Assembly (NCBI GenBank): GCA_963281255.1
Contig: OY725494.1
Location: 2,741,934-2,805,933, forward strand
From: Aphrocallistes beatrix
Lineage: Eukaryota; Porifera; Hexactinellida; Sceptrulophora; Aphrocallistidae
Length of the DNA stretch: 64,000 nucleotides
Direction of reading: 5' to 3'
The notes under the pieces were generated by a model. It ran no database searches. It was given only the letters and a program-made list of their open reading frames with translations, and had not been told where the DNA came from. The translations under genes and the position numbers were made by a program. Shown piece after piece: positions 22,736-34,114 of the stretch. Position 1 is the first letter of the stretch; every line of letters begins with the position of its first letter.

Positions 22736-23190
22736 TAAAGTGGCCCGTAGATTTAAAAGTTTGAGCACCCCTGCACTAAGTCCTCTCTAATTGTCCACCA
22801 TTGCGTTATGGAATCCTAAGTGGACAATTTGAGAATTCGAAGTGTGTGCACACTCATCAAAAATGTGACCATTGATGCCATCGAAGGCCAATGAATTTAT
22901 ACATGAAAGCCCGAATCATAATTTGGATATTGTCATCTGTCCGAATCGTAATTAGGAACATTGTGGCCTCAATCCTAAAAATCGTTAAACATTCCAGAAT
23001 AGACCTTAAAAATGTAATTGTCTCATCTACGTCATTTCAGGTTCACGTTATTACGTATAAGTGGTGGCATATGCACATATCCTAGTTTACACTTCATTGC
23101 TAAAATAGAGATTTCTCATTTTGTGACAATGTTATGTCATTTTTCTGTCAACATAAGCAAGCACTTTTTATGTTATTTTCCTGAATCTAG

Positions 23191-24375
23191 ATGTCTTCTC
23201 TATTTTTATTCTCCTCCAGCAGTGGAATTCCTCTGATATTTTTTACTAGCCTCTCTAATTCTGAATCTATGGGCTACTCCTTTGTTGGGACTTTGAATGG
23301 TACTTTTGCTTATTCAAATTTTAAATCAAATATACTCCTTAAAAGTTGTGGCAATCACTTAATTGATGCTCATTGGTCTACTTTTCATGGCTTAAATTTA
23401 GTTCACATAAACAATCGCAGAACATCAATTCCTATTTCTGATTATTTAATTAAGATTTTTGAGTCTATTTTTACATTATTTTCCCCGGATTTATTCTGCT
23501 ACCTACCGAATACTCATGGTGATATATTTTCTAAGGAGTTACGAAAATATTCCTTTTCTCTACAATATATACTTAGTAAGAGTCAATATTTTCTCAATAA
23601 CGATGGACTGTATCTAGAGAATACGAGAGAAGGCTTTGAGGATTTCTTTGAATGGCGAGAATTAAGTGATAAACTGAATACTTCTTATATTTTCTGCATC
23701 AGTGAAGGGAAAATTATATCATATTCTGATCTTTGGTTCAAATTAAGTCATACTGAAAAATTTTCAATCATCGCTCTTATCACGTCTCATCTTCCTCATT
23801 CTTTCATTGATATCCCGATATATCTTCAGTCTTTCTTACCGGAACCACTGAGACTTATTTCAATATCATTTACTGCATCCTTTCAGTTCATAGGTTTGTT
23901 TGCGTCTGCATCTAAACTAGACCACATAACGAATATTTTGTCCATCTATAAATCGTCTATACTCGAAAGGCTCATCTCGAATGCTCGACCATTTTCGAAC
24001 TGTCATTTGATTGAACTTTCAGCTGTTATTTGCTATGTATTCATCAATTATTCAACACGTACATATTTTATTGAATATTCACCAAGAACTAATCTCACAC
24101 TCACCTGTCTTTTGAGAGTTATGTCCGAAGCATTTTCTGAATTTGTTTCAGCAGAAAGTTCGATTGCAAAGTTTCACACAGTTAATTCCGAATTCTGTTT
24201 TCCTTTAAAGATTCAGGAATTTTTTTTGAGCTACGAAAATATATCTATTTATTTTCTCAAGAAAAGAAATGCAATAGTTGCAGTTGCATCTAATAATAAA
24301 CCTGCAAATTATTTGAAGAAAATGTCTGAATATTTATTCGATAGAATGATCAGTTTTAGTAACAATAGTTATTAG
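23191..24375 (+). CDS. FUZ: Fuzzy homologue, planar cell polarity and ciliogenesis effector
   Basis: Fuzzy works with Inturned and Wdpcp in the CPLANE complex at the ciliary base. The 394-residue single-exon product starts SSLFLFSSSSGIPLIF, matching the family's N-terminal ASSGVPLF strand. It continues SFVGTLNGTFAYS and a WSTFHGLNLVHI block, the longin-type first domain of FUZ. Later segments (LPHSFIDIPIYLQSFLPE, YLKKMSEYLFDRM) align in order with the second and third longin-like domains. Length is close to vertebrate FUZ (about 418). No Walker or catalytic motif, as expected. Presence of this gene argues for a ciliated animal. Sequence similarity is distant, so the call rests on order of motifs. 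Confidence 0.75.
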   Translation: MSSLFLFSSSSGIPLIFFTSLSNSESMGYSFVGTLNGTFAYSNFKSNILLKSCGNHLIDAHWSTFHGLNLVHINNRRTSIPISDYLIKIFESIFTLFSPDLFCYLPNTHGDIFSKELRKYSFSLQYILSKSQYFLNNDGLYLENTREGFEDFFEWRELSDKLNTSYIFCISEGKIISYSDLWFKLSHTEKFSIIALITSHLPHSFIDIPIYLQSFLPEPLRLISISFTASFQFIGLFASASKLDHITNILSIYKSSILERLISNARPFSNCHLIELSAVICYVFINYSTRTYFIEYSPRTNLTLTCLLRVMSEAFSEFVSAESSIAKFHTVNSEFCFPLKIQEFFLSYENISIYFLKKRNAIVAVASNNKPANYLKKMSEYLFDRMISFSNNSY

Positions 24376-25640
24376 ACATGTAGGAGTATTACTTTCTATT
24401 TGGGATAACGTAAATCATTATATTTAAAGTATAATATTCTAGCACTAGCAGTTCTCTTTACTGATATTGAGCCCGTTTCAAACTTTTCACTTATTAGAGA
24501 TAATTATTAATTGACTGGCTTTAATTTAGATGAACTAACAATAATTATTAGTGTTCAATTAAATATTACATTATGCCTTTTTTTATAAAAAATCAAAATA
24601 GTGCTCAAAATATTTTGATAAAATCATTTCTTTTTTAAATTTGTAGCTTTTAATGGTGATCAAGTAGTGGGAAGATCTGTCCAATGATGATGTTTCAATA
24701 GAGTTTTGTAAAGTAAATTAAACCATGGAAATATCAACACAAAAGTGTAGAATCATTAATCATTTAGATCAATTTTACTTCGAATGAGCTAGTTGATACT
24801 TTTAGAGTCAGTTATTTTAGCCGTTAGTTCTTTTGATGAATGCTTGAAAACCCTATCCTTATTAAGGAACTATAATGTCTTTTCGATGGAATACAGAAGA
24901 TTCCTAACACTAAAAATTTCATGACACTACATAGGCGAATCCAAGAGGGTTTAGGGAGTTGCAACCCCTCTGAACGAAACGGAAACTCTAGCATTACTTT
25001 CTAAAGTTTCGTAAGCATTCCATGCTACAAAATTGTTGCAACTCGTTATCATAATTAAACAAAATCTTACAAAGTCCAATAAATTCTAGCTGATTTAGCA
25101 AGCGATTAGGCTAAATTGCAATTAGCTTTAGGATGTATGTATGTAACGACTCCTGTGACACGAGGTGTGCGCCAGTTGCACAGCGATCTTGATGACATTT
25201 AATGGTATTGTTAACCATCTCAGAATTTCGGTGGTGTTGGCCAGCCATTATTTCGCATATTTGATGAAATGCATCGTTAGGGGGGCTTACAGCACCTCCA
25301 AACGATGCCTTTCATTGAGTAGGAGAAATGGCGCTATCCCATTGCTTCATTCACAGAAAATCAGTGTAACCTGGTTTTCTAGCTAGAATCACACCTTAAC
25401 CCAAATCAGTTGATAGAGTTATATCTAGCCCATAACTATAGTTGTAGAATTCTAATGTAATAGTAAATAGAAATAATGATACACATGGAATACTTATAAA
25501 CATAAATGTTATAAAAGATATACGCTAGTCAATAGCTCAATAGTTCAGTAGACGCAAGCTACTTGCTTGGGGGAAGTAAACAATACTAATAATAATACAT
25601 AAATTCATAGCCAACCTCAAACACGCTTGCTCCAACTCAA
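24376..25640. other. Intergenic between FUZ and the ABCC gene
   Basis: No gene recognised. About 25139-25390 is a GC-richer, possibly repetitive segment without diagnostic motifs. Confidence 0.4.
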
Positions 25641-28600
25641 TTATGTTTTTTCAGCTAGGTTCCTCAAAATTGATTGAGCATTCGAATCGAGATGAGCGAG
25701 TAGTTTACTCAGATAGCTTCCCTCGTCCTGCAGCATGGAGGAAGGAGTTCCTAGTTCGATGATGCTACCATTTTCCAGCACAGCTAATCTATCTGAGTCA
25801 ATGATAGTCTCAACTCGATGCGCAATAGTTAGAACTGAACAGTCTGCGAAGTGAGCACGAATTGCCTGTTGTATTAGTTGATCCGTGGTGAGATCAACAT
25901 TAGCTGTTGCCTCGTCAATTAGAATAATTTTGTTCTTCCTCAGCATGGCTCTTGTCAAGCAGAGGAGCTGTCTCTCTCCTGTAGAGAAGTTCAACCCGTC
26001 CTCCTTCACATCGGCGCTCAGCCGTCCAGGTAGGCACTCCACCATATTCCTTAAGTGAGACTTCTCTAGCACTTCCCATATCTCGGCAGTAGTAAACTCT
26101 TCGAAGGGATCCAAGTTGAACCTGAGTGTTCCAGTGAATAGAAACGGATCCTGCGGAATCACAGATATTCTCTTCCGATGCTCATACAAATTCATCCTCT
26201 GGATGTCTTCGCCGTTAATTGTAATATTACCATCGGAAATTTCAGTGATACGCAGCAAAGAGTTGAAAAGTGAGGTTTTCCCTGCTCCAGTTCGCCCAAT
26301 AATCCCGATTTTCTCACCAGGCAATATGGCCATTGAAACGTTCTTCAATGAATAAGGGAGTTCATCAGAATATCTAAAATTCACATTCTTATACTCAATT
26401 TCACTTGTTTCCAGGCGATGGGTGGGAATCTTTGAAACATAAGGAGATATGTTTATTATTTCCTGAGTTAAGCCGATGTAGTTCAATACCCTATCAACTG
26501 ATACCATGAAGATATCCACTTGCCCACTCACCCTAATCATATACTGGAAGATAATAGCGATTGATAAAAGCAGAGGAATAGAAAATTCAATGAGATCTTC
26601 ACGTGCGAAAACACAGCGAGCAAAGAAAGCGAAAAACATTCCTAATATAATCGTCAGCGCAGCGAGAAAATCAACTCTTACTCCAAACCACCACTCGCTA
26701 GCGATATAATAGTACCAAGCACGGGAGTGGTTATCCTGGAAGAAATGAAAGTCCTGGCTGACTCTCTCCCCGATTCCGAGTGCGCGTATGGTAGAGAGGC
26801 CTTGAAGAGTGAGTGAGATGTGTGAGTAGAGCGGACTACGAGCAATGCTCTCCAGTCGCTTGATCTGTGTAGAAGCCCTGAGATAGTAGTACCTCAGAAA
26901 TAGGGTAGATATAGTCAATAATACGAATGGGATGATCATGAAATATTGAATGATACAGATTGCTATTGCTATAGCGAGTGTATAAGTAGAGTGTTGCCAA
27001 AAATCATAGAACACCATTGGCAACTGTTCGTCTAGAAAACCGATATCCTTGGAGAATCTGTTCACAATACGACCACTCGGATTTGTATCAAAGAAACGCA
27101 TCGGCAAGTGCACTACACTGCGTAACATGCTATTGTGGAGCCTCCTACTAGCTTGTAGCACAACATAATAGAAATTGAATCCGCGTAAAAAAGTCAATAC
27201 CGTTCCTGTGAAGACCATCAATGCTAACAAGTTCAATGAGCCACTGTGACGATAGTCGAAGTACCATGGACAGGTTGAAATAGTTGTTGCATTCGTTTGA
27301 TTCTGTACAATTAGTTCTGAACAGGTGGCCATAGACTGCATCCACCAGTAACCCAGTAGCAGGGATCCGATACTCAACGCAGAGAGGATTATCAGGGAGA
27401 TCGTTGCTATAAACCCTCCTGCCCAGAAGTATCGCAAGTAAGTATAGAGACCGAATGATTGGGATTTGAAATTTTCATCCGTTAAAGAGGAGGATAAAGG
27501 CTTAGTTGACACTTTTGGGTTACTCGAAGAATTTAATATTTCTGGTGTGATTTCAATATTTGCACTAATTTTTCTCGCTAATATCGAATGTTCCTTTTCA
27601 TCTTCCTTCTTTTCCAACCCTTTGAAAAATTTGGAAGAAAAATCATCCTTCACAATTACATCTTGATAGGTACCACTACAAGCAATTGTCCCTTGACTCA
27701 TGGTTAGAATGAGATCGGCATTGCGTACGAAATGAATTTGATGAGTAACTAATACAACAATCTTTTCTCTGAGAAATCCTCGGATACAATTATCAAATAT
27801 CTCCCTGCCCACCTTGCTATCTACAGCACTGAGAGGGTCGTCTAGAAGATAGATATCAGCTCGATGATACACAGATCTAGCCAGAGACACCCTAGCTTTC
27901 TGCCCTCCACTCAATGTGACACCTCTCTCACCGACAATTGTCATATCACCACTTTCCAACGAATCAAAATCTTCTTCCAGGCTACACACGTTTATGACCT
28001 GCCAATAATGATCAGGATCGAGCTCATTTCCAAACAGAATGTTATCTCGTATGCTACCGGAGAAAATCCATGGTACCTGAGAGCAGTAAGAGGTGACTCC
28101 TTTGATACAGAGTTGACCGGATAGACCAGGTAGTTCATTGATCAGGCTGAGAAGGAGGCTGGATTTCCCTGATCCAATGGATCCGGCTATCGCTACAAGT
28201 TGAGGGCCACCTAGGTTCAAGTTCACAGATTTCAGAACAACATCATTTTTATGGACCTCGCTAGTTCCTTTCCATGAAGCTGAAAAATCGATTAATTTAA
28301 TCTGGTTGTTTGTTGTTGAGTTTATAGTATGATTCAAATTGTTAGTTGCACTCTCTGGAAGTTCTAGAATACGTTGGATTCTTTTCAAAGCGATAACACA
28401 CTCTCTAGAAGTGAAAATGGCATTGCCAAGCAACGCCACAAAATACAGACGGACTGTGTTAAAAACGAGGAAAGCAAGAGCAAGCTGAGATGAGTTAAGA
28501 GGTTGATTCAAGACTATACTGACAAAGTACATCAAAAATAGAGCTACGAACAAACTTGAAGCGAAAAAAGAGTAAGTACTACTCTGTGTAACTCCAGCTA

Positions 28601-29513
28601 AACTGGCATAGAGAATCTCCTTACGACGAATTTTACTAACATACTTGATGAATGGAATTTCCCAAACGTAAAATTTAATCACTTGCATTCCTCGGATGAT
28701 CTGGTCCATTAGCCTGACGCGATCATCTGCTGTGGTTGATTCATGGTGTCTGAAATAGCCAAATAGAAAAGCTAATCCAGATTGCAGAGGAGTATGCAAT
28801 ATAATATATGCGAGACCCATTAAACCAACTGGACCGATGTAGACTGATGTTAGTATTGTGGATAGAATGGCTACAACTGGCGAGATGAAGAAAAATCCGA
28901 GATAGCGAGTTCCGATATCGAACTTATACACGTCATTTGAAACGAGATTTAAGATATGGCCTGTCGAGACCTGGTGGAGGATGGAATGCTGAACATTAAT
29001 AATTTTCTTAAAGATAGCAGTCGTGCAAATCGTACGCATTTGCATTCCAACGCAATGTATCAGATAATATCCAATGACGTGAGTGATTGGAATGATTAGG
29101 GCAATGAGGGATATCGCTACTGTGTAAGCGAGAGATGAGCCGATTTCAGTTATCGTTTGGTTTACTGAACCTTCTGTACAAGTAGCTGAGAACTGATTGA
29201 CAAGAATCATTTGGAGTATGATGAACATTGCTTCTATAAAAAGGATGAAAACCACTATCAAAAATGTTCCCTTCAGTGTTTTAGCAAGAGCAATTTTAAT
29301 GTTAGGGCCGCTGTGTTTTTTTAATTCCATCTTCCAAAACGGTTCAAATTTTTTGTAGAGTTTTTGGGAACCCTGTTCTCTAGGACAAGGATGGAAGTCA
29401 CTTGGCGTCAATGTTGATCTGGATCCTTTGAAAATAATCTTATCAAGCCAGAAAAATAATATTTGAAAGCAGAGATTCCCTCTGTAATCGGGGTTTCTTG
29501 ACGAAAAATTCAT
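25641..29513 (-). CDS. ABCC-type full ABC transporter (MRP4-like)
   Basis: ABCC proteins export organic anions and conjugates from the plasma membrane. The 1290-residue product is full-length for the short ABCC type: membrane domain 1 (about 80-375), NBD1 with Walker A GSIGSGKSS (about 444-452), signature LSGGQ (534-538) and Walker B IYLLDD (554-559), membrane domain 2 (about 690-1010), and NBD2 with Walker A GRTGAGKTS (from about 1073), an atypical signature FSTGERQ and Walker B IILIDEA (about 1195). The N-terminal ABCC elbow (FFWLDKIIFKGSR) is present and there is no extra TMD0, which favours ABCC4-like members. In NBD2 the residue after Walker B is E, so both sites look competent by motif. 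Single exon over 3.9 kb; ATG at complement of 29511-29513. Confidence 0.93.
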   Translation of the reverse strand: MNFSSRNPDYRGNLCFQILFFWLDKIIFKGSRSTLTPSDFHPCPREQGSQKLYKKFEPFWKMELKKHSGPNIKIALAKTLKGTFLIVVFILFIEAMFIILQMILVNQFSATCTEGSVNQTITEIGSSLAYTVAISLIALIIPITHVIGYYLIHCVGMQMRTICTTAIFKKIINVQHSILHQVSTGHILNLVSNDVYKFDIGTRYLGFFFISPVVAILSTILTSVYIGPVGLMGLAYIILHTPLQSGLAFLFGYFRHHESTTADDRVRLMDQIIRGMQVIKFYVWEIPFIKYVSKIRRKEILYASLAGVTQSSTYSFFASSLFVALFLMYFVSIVLNQPLNSSQLALAFLVFNTVRLYFVALLGNAIFTSRECVIALKRIQRILELPESATNNLNHTINSTTNNQIKLIDFSASWKGTSEVHKNDVVLKSVNLNLGGPQLVAIAGSIGSGKSSLLLSLINELPGLSGQLCIKGVTSYCSQVPWIFSGSIRDNILFGNELDPDHYWQVINVCSLEEDFDSLESGDMTIVGERGVTLSGGQKARVSLARSVYHRADIYLLDDPLSAVDSKVGREIFDNCIRGFLREKIVVLVTHQIHFVRNADLILTMSQGTIACSGTYQDVIVKDDFSSKFFKGLEKKEDEKEHSILARKISANIEITPEILNSSSNPKVSTKPLSSSLTDENFKSQSFGLYTYLRYFWAGGFIATISLIILSALSIGSLLLGYWWMQSMATCSELIVQNQTNATTISTCPWYFDYRHSGSLNLLALMVFTGTVLTFLRGFNFYYVVLQASRRLHNSMLRSVVHLPMRFFDTNPSGRIVNRFSKDIGFLDEQLPMVFYDFWQHSTYTLAIAIAICIIQYFMIIPFVLLTISTLFLRYYYLRASTQIKRLESIARSPLYSHISLTLQGLSTIRALGIGERVSQDFHFFQDNHSRAWYYYIASEWWFGVRVDFLAALTIILGMFFAFFARCVFAREDLIEFSIPLLLSIAIIFQYMIRVSGQVDIFMVSVDRVLNYIGLTQEIINISPYVSKIPTHRLETSEIEYKNVNFRYSDELPYSLKNVSMAILPGEKIGIIGRTGAGKTSLFNSLLRITEISDGNITINGEDIQRMNLYEHRKRISVIPQDPFLFTGTLRFNLDPFEEFTTAEIWEVLEKSHLRNMVECLPGRLSADVKEDGLNFSTGERQLLCLTRAMLRKNKIILIDEATANVDLTTDQLIQQAIRAHFADCSVLTIAHRVETIIDSDRLAVLENGSIIELGTPSSMLQDEGSYLSKLLAHLDSNAQSILRNLAEKT

Positions 29514-30039
29514 TTTCTCAAATAGTATGGAGATTGACTCATATTAGCTTTTATGAACAATCTCCGCTTTTTGACCAATGCATACATATTCAAAGTTCAT
29601 TTTGTCCATCCTACTTTACCAAAGATAGGGAATTTGTTGAAAAACAACAAGCATTAAATTACAGGCAATCGAGTATTCAAACTAAGTATCACCTTTCAAC
29701 TAGATAACCTTAAGGATACTTGTGCCATCAAATGTTTAAAAATTGCTAAGGTTGTAATCTAATACTATGCGTCTGACTGAATGGTGGAATCACGGGTGCC
29801 TCAGTAATGGTTGAATTTATAAAATCGACTGAATGGTGGAATCTGACTGAATGTTGAAATCTGGCAGAATTTTACTGAATGGTGAATAACCAGTGGCGAT
29901 GGTGAAAAATGGTGAATAAACAGTGGCGGCGTGAAGGAGGGCGCGCGAGGGGCGGAAATCCGAAAATTTCTACACACATTTTAATCCTTACAAGCCAATG
30001 TTCAAGTTACACTACATATCACTACATAGCTCACTAAAG
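29514..30039. other. Upstream of ABCC gene, with short repeats
   Basis: At 29778-29880 several loosely repeated CTGAATGGTGGAATC units occur. CAGTGGCGGCGTGAAGG near 29921 looks like a hAT terminus. No gene. Confidence 0.45.
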
Positions 30040-30260
30040 AGATCAACTATGAGTAAGAAGTACCTGTAGCCGCCATTGCGCAGTGTCGTATTCAGCAGGT
30101 TAATAGTAAATTCACCTCCGTTATCTGTCTGGAAGATGTGATGTTCACAGAATATAGAGATCAGGTGTTCGCATACCTTCAGCTGACTTCGTTTTAAGCG
30201 CTCTCACCGCAATAAACTTGCTAAAGCAGTCCTGGTCATCTGCAGTTCAAGGTCCATCTA
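30040..30260 (-). pseudogene. Integrase-domain fragment of a retroelement-like transposon
   Basis: Read on the minus strand this encodes two short frames typical of a DDE integrase core: a DCFSKFIAVRAL stretch and, after a one-base shift, a FQTDNGGEF stretch containing the second catalytic aspartate. No LTR, reverse transcriptase or termini are visible nearby, so the parent (LTR retrotransposon or integrase-type DNA transposon) is undetermined. Confidence 0.65.
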
Positions 30261-30400
30261 ACCCAGGGGTGCTCAAACTTTTAAATCTGGCCACTTTTTT
30301 TTTGCCACTTTAAAAATTAGGCTCCGCCTTACGGGCCACAAATCATTAAAAAAAATTTATTATCTGACGATTGAAGCACGTCAATCTACTGTATACCAAA

Positions 30401-30600
30401 ATTCCTTATGGAAAATTGGTCACCCGGACCAAAATTCCATGAAAAATTAGTCCCCCCGGACCAATTCTTTCAGGGAAAATCGGTCCTAAGCTGAAAATCT
30501 TGGTCCTACTATGGACTAATTTTCCATGGAATTTAGTCCGGGTGACCAATTTTCCATAAGGAATTTTGGTCCGTCCGGACCAATTTTTTCATGGAAAATT
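30401..30600. repeat. Imperfect palindromic repeat (possible foldback MITE)
   Basis: CCTTATGGAAAATTGGTCAC near 30409 is repeated inversely as GTGACCAATTTTCCATAAGG near 30543. Other CCGGACCAATTTT motifs occur between and beyond. Related GGTCC..GGACCAATTTT motifs flank the transposon block in the GatA locus (61.1 and 62.6 kb). Confidence 0.6.
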
Positions 30601-31019
30601 AGTCTCACGGACAATTTTTAAAGGAACGCATTCACAACTTTTGGTCTAAGGATATTTGACTTGCCAACTCTCCAAACCTGAACAACGAGAAAATCCATGG
30701 ACAATCATAAAATACACCGTTTATTCATAGCAACGGGAAATATTCCCAAACCCCCCGAAAAATTACTAATCTCAGTTAGAGAGATCTTTCACTACACATC
30801 TTGGACATAATAATCCAATTACATATGTCATTTCGCATTATAAATGCATCCAATTAATGTGCAGATATATTAGAAAGAATATTGAGGGTTTAGGAACCAA
30901 TGAATTTCGATCACAAATAGTCCTTTTGATTGTATGCATAAGTCACAACTGTTTGATCCCAATGTATTTGCATTATAAAAGAAACGAATTTGATTGGTCA
31001 GCACAATTTGTCACCTATC

Positions 31020-31651
31020 TCAGCGAGGTGTGAAGATTTCGCTTAGATCTCTTCGAACTTCATCGTAGACTCATTATTATTTACCTGTGTGCCAAATTTA
31101 ATATTTCTAGCACCTCCCAGTTCCTCAATCAATTCTGCACAAACAAAAAAACCCATTACGTTTCAATATACAGTACCCGGACAAAAGTATTCGACCACCA
31201 CAGAAATCGCCATACAAATAGTATTAAAGTGGGTCTATTCATAAAGGAATATGTACTCAAACTGTAAGGAATACTCTATTTTTTATTTCAAATTCGTAAT
31301 CTACACATTCTAATTATTCATAATTGATAGCCTCAGCTTAATTACTAGCTCCCAAGTTAATAAATTTCAACATTTGCTACTTGATGCTACTTGTCCCAAG
31401 TCACAGCCATTATATATGATGGTGTTTAGTGACACAAAGTGGCATAGGTCGATAATTTTCTACATAAAAATAAGTAATTGAGTTGAAACTCTCAATTATG
31501 AATAATTAGAATGTGTAGATTACGAATTTAAACTAAAAAAAGAGTATTTTCTACTGTTTAAGGACATATTCCTTTTTTAATAGATCTAATTTAATACTAT
31601 TTGTATGGAAGTTTTCGTGGTGGTTGAATACTTTTGTCCGGGTAGATAAGA
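31020..31651 (-). mobile_element. Helitron family B, 5' half, split by a MITE
   Basis: The minus strand matches the first 140 or so bases of the family-B copy at 11186-11963 (GTTTGTGCAGAATTGATTG and on). A Tc-type MITE occupies 31173-31646, after which the Helitron start (TCTTA, complement of 31647-31651) is completed, followed by T. Confidence 0.65.
31173..31646. mobile_element. Tc1-type MITE, copy 1
   Basis: Termini CAGTACCCGGACAAAAGTAT and the inverse ending CCGGGTAGA (one terminal change), with TA each side. About 95% similar at the ends to 33552-34023. Confidence 0.8.
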
Positions 31652-31744
31652 TATATCAATTTCTTAACACATATACATATATAAACAATTTCTTAACACA
31701 TATCCTTACTATTAAAACTCGATTAATGTATATTTATTTATTTA

Positions 31745-32328
31745 CAGGGTGATCCATAAGTTCTGCAACAAATTTTGCTGAAGTATTATACTTACACAAG
31801 TAGATCTAACATCTTACATTTTGTTTTACTTGAAAATTCTAAGGATTATTTTAATTATTTTGCAATCCAATTGCCTGTATTTCTGAATATATTGGCTAAG
31901 ATGGATCATAAATATTTGTGTGTTTAGAAAAAAGAAAAAAGAAAAAGAAAAAAATCTCGAATGCTATATACATTCTATGATCATACTTTTAAAATAGTTG
32001 TTCTTATTGGTGATTTCCCGTCTATAAACCTAAAGAAATAATCCTATTTTAGTATTTTGAATTAATAACTGACTGTAGGAACATATAAATAGATTTAATC
32101 AGGAGAAAAAAAGTTATTTTCGAACTTGACATTTTTGAGATCAGATTATTGGAGTCCCGGGTATATAATATTTCAAAAAAAATAAAAAAATATTTTGCGA
32201 AATAAATAGTGTTCATTTTTAAACTAGAAGGGTGGTAGATTCCATAGTTGCAATTTGCAAACCGATTATACTAAATTATCTTAGTCCAATCAATGAAGCA
32301 AAATTTATGGTTGCAGAACTTTCGGATC

Positions 32329-32334
<6 letters not shown>
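31745..32334. mobile_element. MITE with CAGGGTGATCC termini inserted in Helitron A
   Basis: 590 bp; CAGGGTGATCCATAAGTTCT and inverse (AACTTTCGGATCACCCTA), with TA on each side. Terminal family related to the mariner at 55419-57286. Confidence 0.78.

Positions 32335-32372
<38 letters not shown>
32334..32372. repeat. (TA)n microsatellite
   Basis: About 19 uninterrupted TA units within the Helitron-internal TA tract that served as landing site for several TA-targeting elements. Confidence 0.95.
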
Positions 32373-32375
<3 letters not shown>

Positions 32376-32853
32376 CAACCGGACAAAAGTATTTCAACAC
32401 TTGATTCTTTCCCATACAAATAATACTAAAATGGGTCTATTCATGAAGAGGGTTACTTCTAAACGGTATGGGATACAGCTAATCGGATTCCAGATTCGAA
32501 TAATACGCATTCAAATTAGTCACATGTTAATTTTTCTAATTAATCATTCATTCTAACTTTTTGTAATTATCAATCAGTGCCACCTTATGCCACATACACC
32601 CATTTTAACCACTATACATGTTGGCAATTAATTACCTATGGTGGCTCAGGCTGATAAGATTGTTCATTGAGTTGAGTAATTTATTAGTTATGTTCAACTA
32701 TGACTAATTCGAATGTGTAGATTTCGAATCTGAAATCAGAAGAATTTTAGTATCTCTTTGAATTTGAACGTATTGTCCTTCATGAAAAATTCCGATTTAG
32801 TATTATTTGTATGGGAAAGAATCAAGTGTTGAAATACTTTTGTTCGGTTGGTG
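32373..32853. mobile_element. Tc1-type MITE with long terminal repeats, second family
   Basis: 481 bp; the first about 58 bases (CACCAACCGGACAAAAGTAT on) are repeated inversely at the right end (ATACTTTTGTTCGGTTGGTG), TA flanks. Related right halves survive at 22150-22235 and 60069-60293. Confidence 0.85.
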
Positions 32854-32859
32854 TATATA

Positions 32860-33534
32860 TGTTAGAACAAATTTGCGAAATCAACAATTATGCATAATTG
32901 TCGCCAATTATGCATAATTGTTGTGAAATGAACAGTTTTACATAATTGTTTTAAATGTAAGCAACAATTATGCATAATTGTCATCCTGACTCGCGCATTC
33001 TGCCTGTCAGCTATCTGTAGCTACCTTAATGTTAGTAAAGACCTACAGCGTAGCTCCAAGTGTCATAATAAGTTTGACTGACCGTCGGAAGAGAAATTTT
33101 GGAATTTCGTGTGTTAGACTGAGCCTTACTTGGCTCCATACGGTTATGCTTGTTGTGTTATAGTGAAATTATAGTTATCTATGTGACAGACTTACTGTGT
33201 AGTGTGTAGTGTGTACATATACGTATATACTATACAATGGCTGAAGGCTGAGCTCTGGTCCCGAGGTGCCCCGGTTTTCGGGGAGTGGACTGTACTACCA
33301 ATTATTTTTTTGTTCAATAAATTGGTTTTTCTTTGGAACTCAGTAGCACCATTAATAATTATGCATAATTGTTGCTTCAATTTTTAACAATTATGTAAAA
33401 CTGTTCATTTCACAACAATTATGCATAATTGTTACATTAGATGAACAATTATGCATAATTGTTGTAAAATGAACAATTATGCATAATTGGCGACAATTAT
33501 GCATAATTGTTGATTTCGCAAATTTGTTCTAACA
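32860..33534. mobile_element. Foldback-like element with arrays of an AATTATGCATAATT palindrome
   Basis: 675 bp, TGTTAGAACAAATTTGCG at the left and the exact inverse at the right, flanked by TATATA. Three perfect copies of the palindrome AATTATGCATAATT plus one degenerate copy lie in the left arm, five perfect plus one degenerate in the right. The unique centre (about 33000-33345) has no open frame of note. The class is uncertain. Confidence 0.75.
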
Positions 33535-33551
33535 TATATATATACTATATA

Positions 33552-34023
33552 CAGTACCCGGACAAAAGTATTCGACCACCACGAAAACCCCCATACAAAT
33601 AGTATTAAAGTGGATCTATTCGTAAAATAATATGTACTCATACTGTAAGAAATTCTATTTTTGATTTATAATTCATAATCTACACATTCTAATTACGCAT
33701 ATTTGAGAGCGTTAACTCAATTACTAACTCCCAAGTTTTAAAATATCTACCTTTGATACCCGCTGCTACTTGTTCCTAGTCACGGCCATTATATATAATG
33801 GCGATTAGTGACACAATTTGATAATTTTCGAAAAGAGAATATTTGAATAAGTAGTCGTGTTGAAAGTTTCAAAAATGACTATTTCGGATATGTAGTTTAC
33901 GAATTTGAAATAAAAAAGAATATTTCTTACAGTTTGAGTACATATTCCTTTATGAGTAGATCCACTTTAATACTATTTGTATGAAGGTTTTCGTAATGGT
34001 CGAATACTTTTGTCCGGGTAGTG
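33552..34023. mobile_element. Tc1-type MITE, copy 2
   Basis: 472 bp; CAGTACCCGGACAAAAGTAT and inverse (CTTTTGTCCGGGTAGTG), TA on both sides. Same family as 31173-31646. Confidence 0.85.
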
Positions 34024-34114
34024 TATATATATCTGTAACGAATTGATTGAAGAAACTGCCAGGCGCAGAAAGCTGATTTTTGGCATGCGGCAGTCTTTTG
34101 GCTATGGCTCCACT

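Noticed and set aside
32232..32556. Tyr-Ile repeat proteins
   Set aside because: Translation of the (TA)n microsatellite.
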